In this document: positions 12,003-25,260 of the stretch, piece after piece | Layout of the letters: every line of letters begins with the position of its first letter | Numbering within the stretch: position 1 is the first letter of the stretch | From: Campylorhamphus procurvoides | Lineage: Eukaryota > Chordata > Aves > Passeriformes > Dendrocolaptidae | Assembly: GCA_013396655.1 (NCBI GenBank) | Contig: WBMV01003161.1 | Span: 550,274 to 614,273, forward strand | Direction of reading: 5' to 3' | Length of the DNA: 64,000 nt | Notes under the pieces: model-generated | What the model saw: the letters and a program-made list of their open reading frames with translations, nothing else | Database searches by the model: none | Told to the model about the DNA's origin: nothing | Translations under genes and position numbers: made by a program

Positions 12003-15000
12003 TGCACAGATTATCAATGACTGGTGTCTAAAAAGGTGAAAGAAAGGCAGAGTGTGTCTAATGGGCTGGGTTGCTGCTACAGGAGGCAGCGCTTGGCTGT
12101 GTAGGAAAGCTGGATGTGATATGACAAGATCATCTCCCACTTTATTCTCTGGGCTGTTTTGCTCTTTTCCAGTCAGGTCCTGTGTATCTTGCTCTGTAGT
12201 TATATTGATTTTTATTTTATTGTTTTTGTGTGACAATGTGCAGAGTAAGGCACAACATAGCCAGGACAGGGGCCTGTGTGACCCAAGTAGGGCATCATAT
12301 GCAACCCTGCCCGTGAATGGAGGGTGGTGCTGGAAAGCAGTGGGGCAGGAGAAGAAGGAACTCTGGGGAAATGGAGGGCTGAGGAAAAGAAATCAAAGAG
12401 AGATGTGTGTGTCAACTGAACTGCTGAAGCCAAACCAAGCACTAAGCTGGGCAATGGGCCAGTGCATGACTTATCCATGCCCCTGTGTTGGTACTAGAGT
12501 ATTCTTGCAAAATAAAAAGGAGTATCAGATGAAACTTCATATTGTTGGAGATGAAATTAAGCAAAGTCCCTTAATTCTGAAGAGCTCTGCTAATTGTCCA
12601 GCAGCAATTTCCCCTGCTGTGCAGGATTATTCAGGTGTCATCTAGCCCAATAGCTCAGTGATGAGTAGAAGAACTGTCAAACGGTGAAGAAAGACTCTCT
12701 ATGCATTTCCTGTTCTCAAGAAAGATGGAACTGCCTCAGGGAGGAGAGAGGGTGGGTACTGCTCATGGTGTGTGGTCATACCCTGACTGGGGACAGGTTA
12801 TCCAGCACCCATCACTGCACTTTGATTTCCTGCATCAAAAAATGGACTTTCCTGTTTTGATCTATGCAGACTTATCCTTCCTAAATGCTCTTTGAGTGTG
12901 GGCTGCTTTGATGTTTCTGCCTGTGATTCCAGTATTTACCTGATATCTTTCAATTCTCCTTATTCTACTTTGCCTTCTACCTCTTAAGCTCCTTTTCTGG
13001 CACTCCACTTGTCACCTAGTTGAGTGACAAGACTCAATTGCCAGTGCTAGAGATTACAAAAAAATGTCCTCTGTACTACAGGATTCACTGAACTGCTTCA
13101 GTCAAATCTTTCAAAAAGTTAATGGGAGGGTCTTCTCCTGGAAACAACCAATGCTGTACATTCAGGGAAGTGGCCATTGCAGATAAGCTCCAACGTGCCC
13201 AGGCTTGCTTGCTGGGAGGTTGAATGTGTATAAATTGAAGCCTGTCTATCTGTGCCAGGATGCTACAGCTCCAGATGGGCCAAAGAGACCAAACTACAGT
13301 GTTTCACAGGCTTATCCCACTGCCAGTGCCTGGACAGCCCCTGGAAGCACACAACTCCTTGCCCTGCATCCATATTGTTGTGTTCTGTGTTTTCCCCACT
13401 GCCATGAGACCAGCTCCAGCATAGAGAGGTTCCTCAAGAGGATTCACAGTCAGACAAGTGGAAAAGAGCTGTACTGAGAAAGGAGTCCTTTCTAGGGTGA
13501 GTGAAACAGTAGGATGACAAGACAAGCTGATTTAAATTGTAGGCCATCCCTCTTCTGGCCAAGTTGTTCTTCCCTTCTCTCCCCCTGTTCCACATTGTGT
13601 CTGTTGTCCCTCCTCTGGTCTCACCAAGTTTCTCTGCAGTTGATGAACAACACAATAGAAACTAATACTTTTCTTCCTTATGTAAATGCCCCTTCTCAGT
13701 GCCAAACCTGGCACCAGTGCATGGAGGACTCTCTCACTCTCAGTCCTACATGGAAGTGCACGTTCAGGGGCCAAGACATGCAAATTCCACATCTTCCTCA
13801 CAGCAGCTCTTACCCATTTCTCTTCAGCTTCTGTACTGTGCCTGGCAGGGTAAGAAACCAGATGCCCTGTTCAGTCTGTTGGCATGGCAGACAGGCTGCA
13901 GCACAGCTCCTCCATTTGATTTTTCTGATAAGTTCTCTGTTTTCAGGAGTTCAACACTGCTTCATTAGTTGCTCCTCTGCTCCAGTCAGGAGGAGTGGGG
14001 AACTGTTGTATTTGCATATTAGAAAAAGCAGATGAAAAATAGCTCTGTGTGCTTTCTATTCAGCTTTCTCTTTAAAACTCTTCTGAAGATATGTTGAGCT
14101 CTTCTTCCATGTAGTTTTCCTGAGAGAAATTTTGTCATTGCTAAATGTACCATTTCACAAAATAGAGAAGTGTTGCTAGACTGTGATCTTCTTCTGCCCT
14201 TCTAGGCAGAAAGTGATTGTGATGTTAATATAGAGCTGAAAGGGATACATTTTCCACCCACATTTCGTGGTTCTGACCATGTTGCAGAAGGGAACAGCCA
14301 TCTCTGTGTGTGTCTTCTTGGAAGGGACAGATTCTACCCAGCTATCCTTTACAAGGGCTGAGCTGGGAGAACACTTTACTCCCTCTTGTCATGTTACCGA
14401 CATTTAGGAGCAGAATCTAACATCAAAATTAGCACTTAAAATTCGTTATTTAAAGAAGTATGTACTTCCATATTTATGTGATGGGTGTTTTACTACTGGG
14501 GCACTTTAATAAGGTTATACATATTATGCTGTATTTTTCTGCAGTGTATTATTTAGACTCAGAGGGTAAGATTTACCTAACCTGATGTAGATGTGTTTGT
14601 CTTAGTTTGGACACATACAGCTCCTACTACAGTCCGTGAAAGGAAATTGGTGCTTTGCAGATGTCATTCATTGTCCAAAAAATATGTGTAAAAGAAGGTG
14701 GGATTAGATGAACCCTAAAAGCAGATTTTCTTTCTGTTGATCACAAAGGGCATTTTAGGAGGGTCAGGCCTACAGTAAGGTGAGTTCTATTCCACAGTGA
14801 AGTCTTCTGTGGAGCTCCAGGAAAGAAAGGGCCCTGATGAATACAGGAATTGAAAACTGAAGTTCAGTATGTGAAAACTTGTGTGTGTGTGCTTTATTAC
14901 TTGCTGTTTCATGTAACAGGTAACTTTAGGATCTGTTTTACTACAGAAAAGGAGGGATCAGTAGTCAATTCTATGTAGTGAAAATTGCACACTTTGAAAA

Positions 15001-15754
15001 GAGTGATTAAAGTAAGACTTGGAGCACAGTTTGGATAATCTGTGGTATGGGAGAAGGTCTAATGCAATGTTGTGGTCTGAAGTTACAGGGCAGATAATTT
15101 TGAATATTAACATGACTCTTGGGAAGATGCTGCTGCTCTAATATCAGGGTGCAACTACATCCTGAGCTTGAGAAGGATACCAAGAACTGGAATGGCTTTA
15201 GAGGACCATGAGAAAGCTCATGGCCTGTTTCTTTCCCATTTAATTGAGAAAGCCTGGAAGATCACAGCCCTGGTAATGAAAGCTCAGTGACCATCTGTAA
15301 GTTCTTGTCCAGGGAGCAAGGACTTGCCAAATGGCCCTTCATCTGAGCAGAAGGGAAGGCCAGCAGTGGGCAGAGAACAGAACTGAACAAACTGGTGGTG
15401 GAAAGAAATAGGGGTTTGGTGGGAGCTGGCCCCTGGTGCAGCACACCATGGTGACGTGGGCTTCTGCTTCACTGCCAATTTTATAATCAGAATGGGGTGT
15501 TTTTCTAACAGAGCTGCTGTGGTTCAGAGAGGGATTAATTCAGGGAAGTTTGTGCTGTGCAGTAGGTCAATATAGCTGATCACAGCAGACTCTATGGGAA
15601 AAAGGACTGTGTCTCCATAAATCAAGGCTGTGGTTTTGTCCAAATGGTTTGGACGCAGGCTCTTGTTTACTAATCTGTAAAGTCTTTAAGCAGAAATTTA
15701 AATTTTCTTTCTGGAAGCTCTTTAAAATTGATTCCCACAGTAAACCCAGCTTCA
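12003..15754. other. Unique non-coding sequence
   Basis: No gene or repeat family is recognised. A 197-codon open frame at 12052-12645 and a 173-codon frame at 13514-14035 are the longest. Neither shows domains, a credible gene structure or protein-like composition. A short GT run occurs near 14881. An AT-rich patch at about 14400-14570 may be a conserved element. Confidence 0.55.
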
Positions 15755-16170
15755 GGAAATCCAGGACAATGCCAGTTAATTAATTAAGGCGATTAACAAG
15801 TAAACTGGTACTTCCTTTCACTGTGGGCGAGTAGTTGGCATTTTAGCAAACTTTGCCTAATAATAATAGTAATACTTCTTGGGGCTGTCACACTGTCCTC
15901 CCCCACCTCCACCCTTTCCCAATTATAATTCTCTTCTTTTGATCTTGGAAATGTTTTTTATTTTTTTAATCTAAAATATGCTGCTTGGAGATGACATTTT
16001 ATGAAATGTTCATTTTAATTATACGGGGATGGTTATCACTGCAGGGATGTTGGCACTGGCTTTCAATGCAAAATCCTTCTTTTCTGCTGATTATATCGAG
16101 AAAATCTCTCCGAGCCTTAGGCACCTGAAAATTGTAATGCATCATTGTTCACTGCTGTGAACGGCAGGGA
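15755..16170. promoter_or_regulatory. Candidate conserved non-coding element with homeodomain-type sites
   Basis: A perfect 12-bp palindrome TTAATTAATTAA lies at 15776-15787, followed by GGCGATTAACAAGTAAAC and further TAAT cores to about 15870. The stretch is AT-rich, lacks repeats and has no open frame. TAATTA is the core bound by many homeodomain proteins. The enhancer assignment is inferred from composition only. Confidence 0.25.
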
Positions 16171-19100
16171 ACAGAAATTAAAGCTGAAGTGAGAGGGCAA
16201 TGTGGTGGCATCTAAACCAGCAGTCTGTGAGGATGGTGGGGAAGCTGGCACGCAGGTGTGCTGCTCCTGGCCCCAGCCAGGGACTGGGACTGTGCTCTGT
16301 GTGCATACAGGGTGGTGGTAGTGCCCACCCATGGAGCCCAGAGCCACGCGTCCCTCTTCCTTTGTTGGCTGCTAAAAATGGTGGAGGAGTGGAGTCATGG
16401 AGGTTTTCCAGCTGGAGGAGCATGGACACTAGCCAGTGAACAAATTGCCAGAGCTCATTGCTGTCGATGGCATGGATCTTTTTGGATGGCAAAGCCTTCA
16501 GTGTGGGGTCTACCAAAGCCTTGGTGGGCCGCACCAGGTCCCCACACAGCTGCAGTGCAGTGCAATGCAGGACTGTATCCTCTGCTGGGTGCTGACACCA
16601 GACCCACTGGCATGCCCTGGCAGAGATTTGCCTTGGCAGAAGCAGGTTGGGACAGGCCAGAGCTGATCCTGGCTAATGAAGTTGCTCTCTCAGGTCCAGT
16701 AATACAGGTTTCCTCTTCAAAAGACACACTTGTGACAGTGGTGTTTACTCTGAGCCAGGCTGCTTCCTCCTGCATATCTAATACTTCTTGAGGCTTTTAT
16801 CTGTTTCAGTGGGACTGCCTGAATAGCAAAGTGCTCCTTGATACAGGTAGGGCTGGTGTAATCTAAGGACACAGCAATAACACTGTGCTTTCATGAGGAG
16901 ATAGGAAAACCCTGTTAACAAATGAGGCTGGAGCTGTTTTTCATGTACTGTGCCTAGGGCAGATGTGTGAGAGCTGCCCCAGGGCACGGTCAGGCAGTTG
17001 TGGCTTTCACCTGTCCCACTGGGTCCAAAACATGAACTGTGGTCATTCCTTGGTATGACTTCACAACACCTTTATTGCAGCTCTGAGAGATTCCCCGTGT
17101 CTTCAAGTGAACTTCCTTGGTGTCATTCTCTGGGTTTAAATTTGGCCCAGGGTACCCACATTAGCATTTCTGCTCTAGTGTACAGCCTGTCTAATGAATC
17201 CTGCAGCCACAGGGCATTGTCCTTACACATGCTGCAATATGGTCTCACAGTGAACTGAGATTTGAACTTTATGCTGAACAAACATGTGACTAATGGCAGG
17301 TTCTTCCCTCAGGACCTTACATTAAATAGATTCTTCTTCAGATTATTAAAACTTCTGGTTTGCAGCTTAGGTGAAGGTAGAGCTGAGTAAATTGTGGATG
17401 TTTTGGATCTGTAGTAAAAATGAAAAAATGGCTCAGTGGAATGAGCAGTCATAGTTTAGTGGCCAAAAAGAAATACTCTGTACTCTGAAAAGTACTTAGT
17501 TTAGTTCTCGGTGCTTTAATTTTTAAAACTGTCCTGTCTTTTAAAAACCTAGCTCAATATTTAATTTCAAAATGGCATTTTAAAAATTAATGGTGCTGAC
17601 AGTTTGTTTCCTTTTTGGGGCTAGATAAAAGGGAAGGGAGTGACAGAAACAACCCTTTACAAGTCTTTTTGCCCTTTCATTTCTGCTTTTCAAGAAATTT
17701 CATATTCAGAAATATTAATAGATCTCCACTGGAATAATAACATAAAATGAGGCCTGTCTGTCTAATGCCACCCCACTGTTTTACTACCATGGAAAAGAAA
17801 TAATGGATTTCATTCATAAATGCAAGAAGTGAGAGTAAGTGCTGGGTATAAGCTGCCACTTTTGCATCAGGCAACACAGGCAAACTCTGCCATTAACTGA
17901 GCTGAAACTACACCAAAGGAAGGGATCATTAGGAGATTAGATGAGACTATTTTATTATTAATGAAAACTAGTTCTAAGTGTTAAAAGACTCCAAACATCT
18001 TTAAAAAATGAAGCATATATCACTTGGAGAAGAAAGCCCAGAAGCAAAAAGATCAACTTTAAAACCTTTTTGTTGCAACACAAAAGAACCCTCAATTTCT
18101 TGTGCAATAGGATGTTATGCCTAATGGACATACTCAAAGAGTGGGAGGGAGGTGGGTGGTGAGAAAGCTGCCTCTGGACTTGAAAGAAGTGGGTGAGGAG
18201 CTCGTGAGGATGCTGCAGGTGGGAGCTGCCCTGGGCAGAGTGTGGAGCTGTGCCACGGCACGCTGACCCCCTGGCAGCTCCTGGCACCTTCCCCATCCCA
18301 CCACAGTTCATCAGGCTCACAGGAGAAACAGGTTTGCAGAAAGGTCCAGCATGGCAGAGTGCAGCTCTGCAGGTCTGAGCGCGAAGGGCAGCAGGGGAGG
18401 ATGCTGCTGCCCTGAGTAGGGGATTACAGCATCCTTTTATGCTTTCAGGGCAGCATAAGGGGCTTGTGTGGGCAGAAGAGCTGGTGCAGTTCAGGGCCTC
18501 ATCCCAAAGCCCTCTGCTGTCAGTGGGAGCCTGCACAAGAAGGGCATAGCTGCCCAACAACCTTTTTCACATGCAGTGTGCCCTTTCCAGAGGCTCTGGA
18601 GCTCCCACAACTCAGGTTTGTTAGAAAATTGAAAAGAACCATTAGCTAACTACCTAGAAAACTAATTAACCTACTGTAGCACAAATCCTGGCTTTGCTGT
18701 TAATCTCATTCAAGGAGTCCTTCTGTCCTGGTTTGGCCTGGAGCTTAACGCCAGGAGCAGCATGAGCTGGAAGTGTTCAGCACCTTTGAAAAAGAGACCA
18801 CATGCAGGTAGCCTGCATTAAAGGATCCTGAAAAATAATCCCCTGGCACATTAGCTCATGGATGTGTATGTTGGCAGAGATCAAGTCACTGGTTCATGCT
18901 GAGCATCTGAATTCACAACAAACCCCAAGTTCTGTAAAATAATGCTGGCTTTTTTTAATCCATATTTATTTCCTGCTTTCAGGCGCTTACGTAGGTATTG
19001 ATCTGATCAATGTGAGTAACTTTTTGGACAAACAGGCTTCTTAAAATGCCTTAAAAGCTTCATTATTAGGATAATGGAACCAAAGTTAAAAACAAATCAA

Positions 19101-22100
19101 ACAATGCACGTGTAAAAGGTTTCCCCCAGACAGCTTGAAAACAAATTGAAAACAAATTCAATTAAAATAACAATCAACCTTTTTGTTCCTTCAGTGGTAT
19201 GATTTCTCTGAGGCAGGTACACAATGATAAGAGATTTCTTTGAAATGCTTGAGATAGCACACCCATAGGCAGTGCTATGACAGATCAAAGCAGTATTTGT
19301 GCTAAAGAACAGCCTGCTACTATTAAGTTTCTACTTTAAGGTCTGAAATGTTTCTTTTCTTTTCTCCTTTTTTTTTTTAACTTTTCAGTCCCAGATGCTT
19401 TTGCATCTGTTACTAGCCTTTCCTCATGCCTTTTACCTCACTGAGCCAGGCCCTAGATCCTGACCCAAAGGAAACGTCTTATCAAACTTCATCTTACATG
19501 TAGTGTAGTACTTTCTCTGTTCTACATAACCAGTAGTTTTTTATTTCTCTGCTCGGTCTGATACCCTCAGCCTGGAATTTCTTTATGCCATTAATCTTCT
19601 ACACCCCAGCTGTAATGGCAACGGGGCCATGCTTGGAGCAGCGTGGGAAGCAGCATGGCCAGAGCCTGGTCTGCCCAACGGGGACTGGCCCTGCCTGGCC
19701 AAGGAGCAGTGTGCCAGCAGCACTGGGGCACTGCAACCAGCTGCCAGCTTCTGTCACAGTCCCCTTGAGGATGTTTGCTGTTGCAAATAGAATTACAAAT
19801 GGGTTGAGGTTTTGCTTCTTTGTTATTTGGCATTGTGCTGGTGACCCCACATCTGCAGCATTGTGTGCAAAGGTAGAAATAATGAAGGCAGCTACTGATG
19901 AGCTATTTTTTTGCAAATGATTGTGTTGTATTTACTCATAGCAGTAAGGACATCGAGTTACTTACTGTTTTGTATGTGTTGCAGAGTACCTTGGCTTTGC
20001 AGCCACTCTGAAAAAGACACATTTTCTGTTTTAACCAAGACCTGGCTCTGAAAGAACCATCCTTGTATTTTCCATTGATTAGGTGCCCCTTGGGGTTGTC
20101 TGTGTAGTATGTTCTTGTGAAATAGGAGCCTCTCAGCCAGGCTAGTGATGCTTTGGGTAAATTACAGTGCTATCTACAGAGAGCATGTGATGCTGTTTGC
20201 AGAAGAAACTTGATGGTTTAGTTCATGCTCTTTGTTGCAAATTTGCTTGATGGCTACTCTTCTCTGCCAAAGTACCTTTTAGTCCTGAAGAAGCTGTTGG
20301 GCTTTCTGTTTTGAAGATCCACTAAAATGAGATATGAAATACTCCTCTGTCATCTAGTGTGTGTTGGGACATCATGTTCCCAGTGCTGTAACTGGTTTGG
20401 AGTGGTACTCTACATGAAGTAAGCTTTCGGTTCTCTGTATTGTCAGTGCCTTGATAGGCAAGTATCTTACACTGTTCTAGCAAAAGGAAACAGAGGATTA
20501 GGAGGATTGAGGGCCATATCCTCATCTCCTTGTTCATGCCGAATGATAGCATGCTCCAAGAGCACCGTGTCAGACATTGCCAGGAAAGTGCCACTTAGGA
20601 CAGTCCTGGATGTTAAGGCAGAGCTCTGGTAGTTTCATGAAAGCCAGGCGAGGAATTGGTGTTGCAGCACTGATTTCAGCATGCCTTTTTACTTCTTTAG
20701 GAATGGTGTTTCTCCTGGTAGACCCTGTAGTGGCCAGGTTTGGAGCTACCTCTTGTTTGGCTTGAAACAACAGTGTCCCATAAGTATGACTGTGGCAAAG
20801 GAAGAGTCTGTCTTGTTCTGAAAGCAAGTGTGTTCTTTGTTATTCCAGTCACAGTCACTTCCACAATCACAGATTGTCTTTTGAGTCATCAGATTAGATT
20901 TTCATGCCCACTAATTATTGCTATGTCTCTTCCTTGGAAACCATGAGCAGTGAAGGCACAGTTCATGGGCATTGAACTAGTACAGTTTATTCTGAGATGA
21001 GTTAATATCTGGAAGAATATTTGATGTTAAATAGCTGGAGAGGTCTTGCAAGGTTGCTTGCTGCTTTGGAAAATAATATGGTTGCAGTTACCATTCTGCA
21101 ACTTTGCTGTTCCTTTCCTCTCCACTACTTGATCCAATCAAACTGAAAATCAGCTGGCACTATTTGCGTTTTATACAAGCTCTGTGTTTTACTTGTTTTA
21201 TTAAGGGCTCCCAATAAAATTGTATTTTTAGGATAATTTTGGAAGATATTGCCATTCTGTCAACTACTGTCATTAGCCTTGTCATAATGAAAATATGAGT
21301 TTGGGTTGGTGACGGATTTAGAGCTGTGCTTGGATATATCAAAGAAGAGCCAGAATATGGCACTGGCAGGGGTAAAAAAGTCAGTGTTCTGCCACCTGCT
21401 GTAAAAGCAACCATGTCTGCAGCATATTCTAAGCTGGGAGTACCTGGCTACCAGAATAAGTTCTGGTAATAGGAAGATCTTGGTAATTAAACAGGTTACA
21501 CTGGATGAGAATCCAATGGGGATATCATATAAATAAGACACATGGCATTTGTATCTATTTCATAGCAGCAAGGCAAACGGAAGCAAGACAGTTCTTGGGT
21601 TTTTTAATCTTTCAAACAAATATAATTTTTTCCAAAGACTTTATTTTCACGCCTTCTTGCACGTTATCCTACTTTCAGTGATTATAAGGCCTTGCTTTTT
21701 GAACATGCAGGACACACAGGTTTATATGAAATTGATAGAAGGTACAGGTTTGAGCACTTGTGATTAAAAGATAAACCCAGGCAATCCAGCTCTTAACAGG
21801 CTCTTTGGATAACCCAAATCTTTGGACAGGTTTGAAAGCTGAACCTGAATCTAAATTTCACAAATAACGTTTACTTTTCCAAGTGCCTGAACCAATGTTC
21901 CAGGTCCTGCAAGCATTGGCTTTGAATATCATAGTTTGACCCCATCTATGATGATGGAAAAGAATCAGCTTATCTTTCTACAGGGTATAGTAATTCCTGG
22001 ATGAAATGGCTGGAAGCTCTTTTTAGCAGCATAAAGCACAATTTTAGTTAGGAGAGCAAATTATTTCACAGCCTACTCTGAAAGTAATTAACAGAAACAG

Positions 22101-24724
22101 GGTGTAAACACCGGCTTCTGTGCTCTCTGAAGTAAACAAAATAAGAATTTATGCTATTGACCTTGTTAAGTAACTAACATTTTTCCTGCTCTGCATTAGC
22201 TTTTGGTTTCTCCCACAGTTCAAGCCCCCCCTGTGCCTGAGGCCGCATGCTACACCAAAATGTTCCATCTCGCATTTGAATAAGCTGAATAAATCCGGCC
22301 ATACTGCTAAACATATGGTAAGTAATAGCATCATTAACAATAGCATAGTGCACATTTGACAACTGAAGGGATTTGGCTGCTTTGTGCCAGAGGAGTGACA
22401 GCAGAGAAGCAGTGCTGGCTGCTCCTGCAATCCTGTCCTGTCTTTCACCCTTTCTCTGCCCCTGCCTTGACCTTCTTGGAAATTTGAAAGGCTGCCCATC
22501 TTCCTACCTGTGACCTGGGCTCTTATCTTATGCTGTCAGCTCTGCCAGGCTCCATTTCACCTTTAAACATTGCTATTTGTTCTGCTTGGGGTGACTGCAG
22601 GGGAGGGGATGAGAGCGTAGAGAGGAACAAATGCCCCCAGCACCTGGCCAGGGCTAATGCTTTAGCGTATGCCTTCAGCCTGACCCTGTCCACCCATGGC
22701 TGAGCATTTCTTGTGGCATTTAAAGCAGAACATGTGACACAACAGGGATGCCAGAAAGTCCCAGCTACTGCAGTGTGGTCAGGAGCACAGAGAACTGACA
22801 CATAGTGTGTTTACCACTCTGAAACTGAGACCAGCAGACTGGGGCACGTGGAGGGGCTTGTTGCAGTGGTATATATTCACTTTGAACTTGTTCAGAGAAA
22901 ATCACATCATTATCTCCACACCCTTCCTGACCTATCCTGAAGGCACAGAGTCTCTTGTGGCAGTCCAACTACAGAGGAATGATGCAAGATTCTGCCTCTC
23001 CTCTGCCAGAAGTGTCCCTGGTGTTCTGCTGCTGTGGGATGCAGCCTTGCTGAAGGGTTTGTGGGGTGCCTTGGCCTCCAGCACCTTGTTCCTCTGATGT
23101 CAATAGGGGTTTGCAGCCACTCTTTGGTTGGCTTCTTGCTGCTCCTGCTGCAGTCACTGGCAGAACCTCTTAACCCCTGCCCGCTGCCTTCCCTGCTGCT
23201 CTTCTTTCCTGCCCTGCTCCATCTTTACTTCCCCTCCAACCTCTACTTGACTTGCTGTCTCTCACTTCTCCTTCTCTCCTTACAAGATTTGAAACCTATA
23301 AATGCATCAATCCCAACTCCTACCCATCTGAGAGCTAGAGACACTAGGAGTTACCCCAGCTCTCCCAAAAACACCAGACTGTTGCCTTCTGCACCTTAAA
23401 GGGCAGCTGACAGGGGCAAATGTCACTCTCCATCACCCTGGGGCCTCAGTAGCAGGGTGCCCCGTGTATTTGTTTCTGAAATGATTTTATTTTGTAACTC
23501 CATGTTGTTGCTGGTCCAGTGCCTCATGAAAACACCCACAGCCATATAAAACTTTTCCCCTTTTTGATATCCAGCTTTTCAAATTCTTTTAGACTCTTAC
23601 CCATGGAAACAGCAGATGGCTTCTGACCAAAAAGTCACTCTATCAATATAATGCTTAATGCTAGGGGATAAGTGTTAAGACTGCTGCTTTACTATGCATC
23701 CTGGATACATAAAAACAGTTCACTTCATCATCTCTGAGCTCCCTTCACTTGCCACCTGTTATTCTCCTCCTGTGGATCAGTGAGCTCCTGGATAATCTGT
23801 TTCCTGGTGGTGTGATGGGCAGTGCTTGCTGCTCACCCACAGCCTGAGCTGGCTTAAGGTGAGCAGCAGAGCCTTCTGCAAATGCTTCCTACAATAAGAG
23901 GTTCTCCCCAACAATTTGTCTGGCAATATTCATATCCCAAAGTTCTGGATTTAAAAACATTCATGAGTGTTACAGATGGATCACCAGCTCACACTGCCCC
24001 TGTGTTTTGATATTGTTCTCAACCTCTGCTAGCTGCTGGGTTAACAAAAAACACCTCCATAAATGACATTCTTTCACTTCCTTATTTTCAGCAGAAATGT
24101 TTTTCACATAAATGAACATCACCCTGCAGCATTTGCAATCCAGATGTCGGTACTTTATGTTAATGAAGAAGGACCCTGAAGTGAATTGACTATACGGTGA
24201 TATGCTAAAAAGTATAAACAAAGGCAGAAAGTCAGTTCCTGTATTTTGGACTGGCTGAGCTCTTAGAAATGCAGGAAGAGGATAAAGCATAATAAAAAAA
24301 GAAGTTAAATGCAAATAATAATCAAGACCAGGATTTTTTTTTAAAGTTAGAAGTTTTAAACAGATTGTTTCAATGCAAATCCATGTTATATTTCTGGGGA
24401 AAAGCACCATTCATCTAACTCACATTTGTTTTTAAAGGAGTATGAGTGTGTAAGGGGCAGGGAGACATACTATCCACCTGCACTGGGAAAACCAAGCACT
24501 GGAAAATGTGTTTGGATGTGTCATGGATCTGGTTTGACCATGCAATCTATTATTTATGAGATTATATATAATTCTCATACATAGGACTATATATGAGAAG
24601 CCAGAAAAGAGAACAGGTAGTGGAAGAGAGTTACTATAACAGCTGAGAAGTATCAATACTGTGAGCTGAAAGTGAAAACAAGATTTACCGGCCAACAAGA
24701 AACAATTCTTTAACCAAAGGGGAT
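16171..24724. other. Unique non-coding sequence
   Basis: No gene, RNA or repeat family is recognised across this 8.5 kb. Composition alternates between GC-richer patches (16200-16700, 18150-18560, 22400-23300) and AT-rich patches (17540-17600, 24280-24400). The open frames in the GC-richer patches, up to 200 codons on the minus strand at 17958-18560, are rich in Ser, Pro, Leu and Cys. They occur in overlapping frames on both strands, as expected by chance. Confidence 0.55.
19135..19156. repeat. 11-bp direct tandem repeat, two copies
   Basis: The unit TTGAAAACAAA occurs twice head to tail, perfectly. It is a minor local duplication in AT-rich sequence. Confidence 0.8.
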
Positions 24725-25235
24725 TGTCGGAGCATGGGTTGTTGCGGAAGGGCTGTGATTTTCAGGGAGCGAGGGGACCCTGAATGCTCCTCGGGAGCAC
24801 CAGCACAGGTGTGTGCACTTGCCTGGGGGCACCTTGTAGGAGTTGTGAGCTACGGTGAGTTAAGGAGCACTTCTGTGCAGTCCCTTCTGCCTGCGGAGCC
24901 GCGGCTTGTGCCCAGCATTGCCAGAAGGACAGCGCTTGTTTTAGGAGGCCACACCACTCACTCCCTGCTCTTTGCTTTGGCTGACTTGGTGCCTTTGGTG
25001 CCCGAGTGCCAGGGGTAGGTACGCCCCGGATTTATCGCTCGCTGCAATGTTCTTCAGCGCTGGCGCTGTCCCTGTCCCTTGTGCGGGAGCCCAGCAGATG
25101 GAGCAGCGCTCCTGTTCGGAGGATGCTGGCAGCGCTCCTGTTCGGAGGATGCTGGCAGCGCTGCGTGTGTGTGTCGGGTCGGGGCGAGCGGGGCCGCATC
25201 CGGAGCAGCGCTATGAAAGTCAATGGAGTTGAGCC
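24725..25235. promoter_or_regulatory. CpG-rich patch, candidate CpG-island promoter
   Basis: I count about 30 CpG dinucleotides in roughly 510 bases, far above the surrounding sequence, where CpG is rare. The density is highest at 25021-25235. CpG islands in vertebrates mark promoters, many of them for developmental genes or long non-coding RNAs. A GTGAGT donor match lies at 24855 on the plus strand, and a TATA-like box follows at 25254. The open frames here (24734-25018, 24972-25232, 25006-25284) have no recognised product. The stretch could be an orphan island rather than a gene start. Confidence 0.4.
25103..25162. repeat. 26-bp perfect tandem duplication (about 2.3 copies)
   Basis: The unit begins GCAGCGCTCCTG and ends GAGGATGCTG. 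Copies start at 25103 and 25129, and a partial third copy (GCAGCGCT) starts at 25155. The two full copies are identical, so the duplication is probably young. The unit length is not a multiple of three, which argues against a coding role. It lies inside the CpG-rich patch and contains the palindromic AGCGCT. Confidence 0.92.
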
Positions 25236-25253
25236 GATCTGCCCCTGTGCATC

Positions 25254-25260
25254 TATAAAA
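25254..25260 (+). promoter_or_regulatory. TATA-like box next to the CpG-rich patch
   Basis: TATAAAA lies about 20 bases after the CpG-rich patch, on the plus strand. If functional, it would place a start site near 25285, but the sequence there is AT-rich and no transcript can be inferred. This motif is common by chance in AT-rich DNA. Confidence 0.15.

Noticed and set aside
12052..12645. 197-codon plus-strand open frame directly after a CR1 fragment
   Set aside because: The translation has no family resemblance and is overlapped by an open frame on the other strand. It is probably chance.
12630..12680. TCATCTAGCCCAATAGCTCAG, similar to a block in some old LINE/SINE 3' ends
   Set aside because: Only about 20 bases match and no neighbouring blocks of the same family are visible.
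13514..14035. 173-codon plus-strand frame
   Set aside because: Overlapping open frames exist on both strands, and no domain or signal is recognisable beyond composition.
16258..16791. 177-codon plus-strand frame
   Set aside because: Other frames in the same GC-richer stretch are equally open on both strands, and there is no recognisable protein.
17958..18560. Longest open frame in the window (200 codons, minus strand)
   Set aside because: No domain, no recognised family, and biased Ser/Leu/Cys/His content. It lies partly in GC-richer sequence where stops are rarer. No splice or start context supports a gene.
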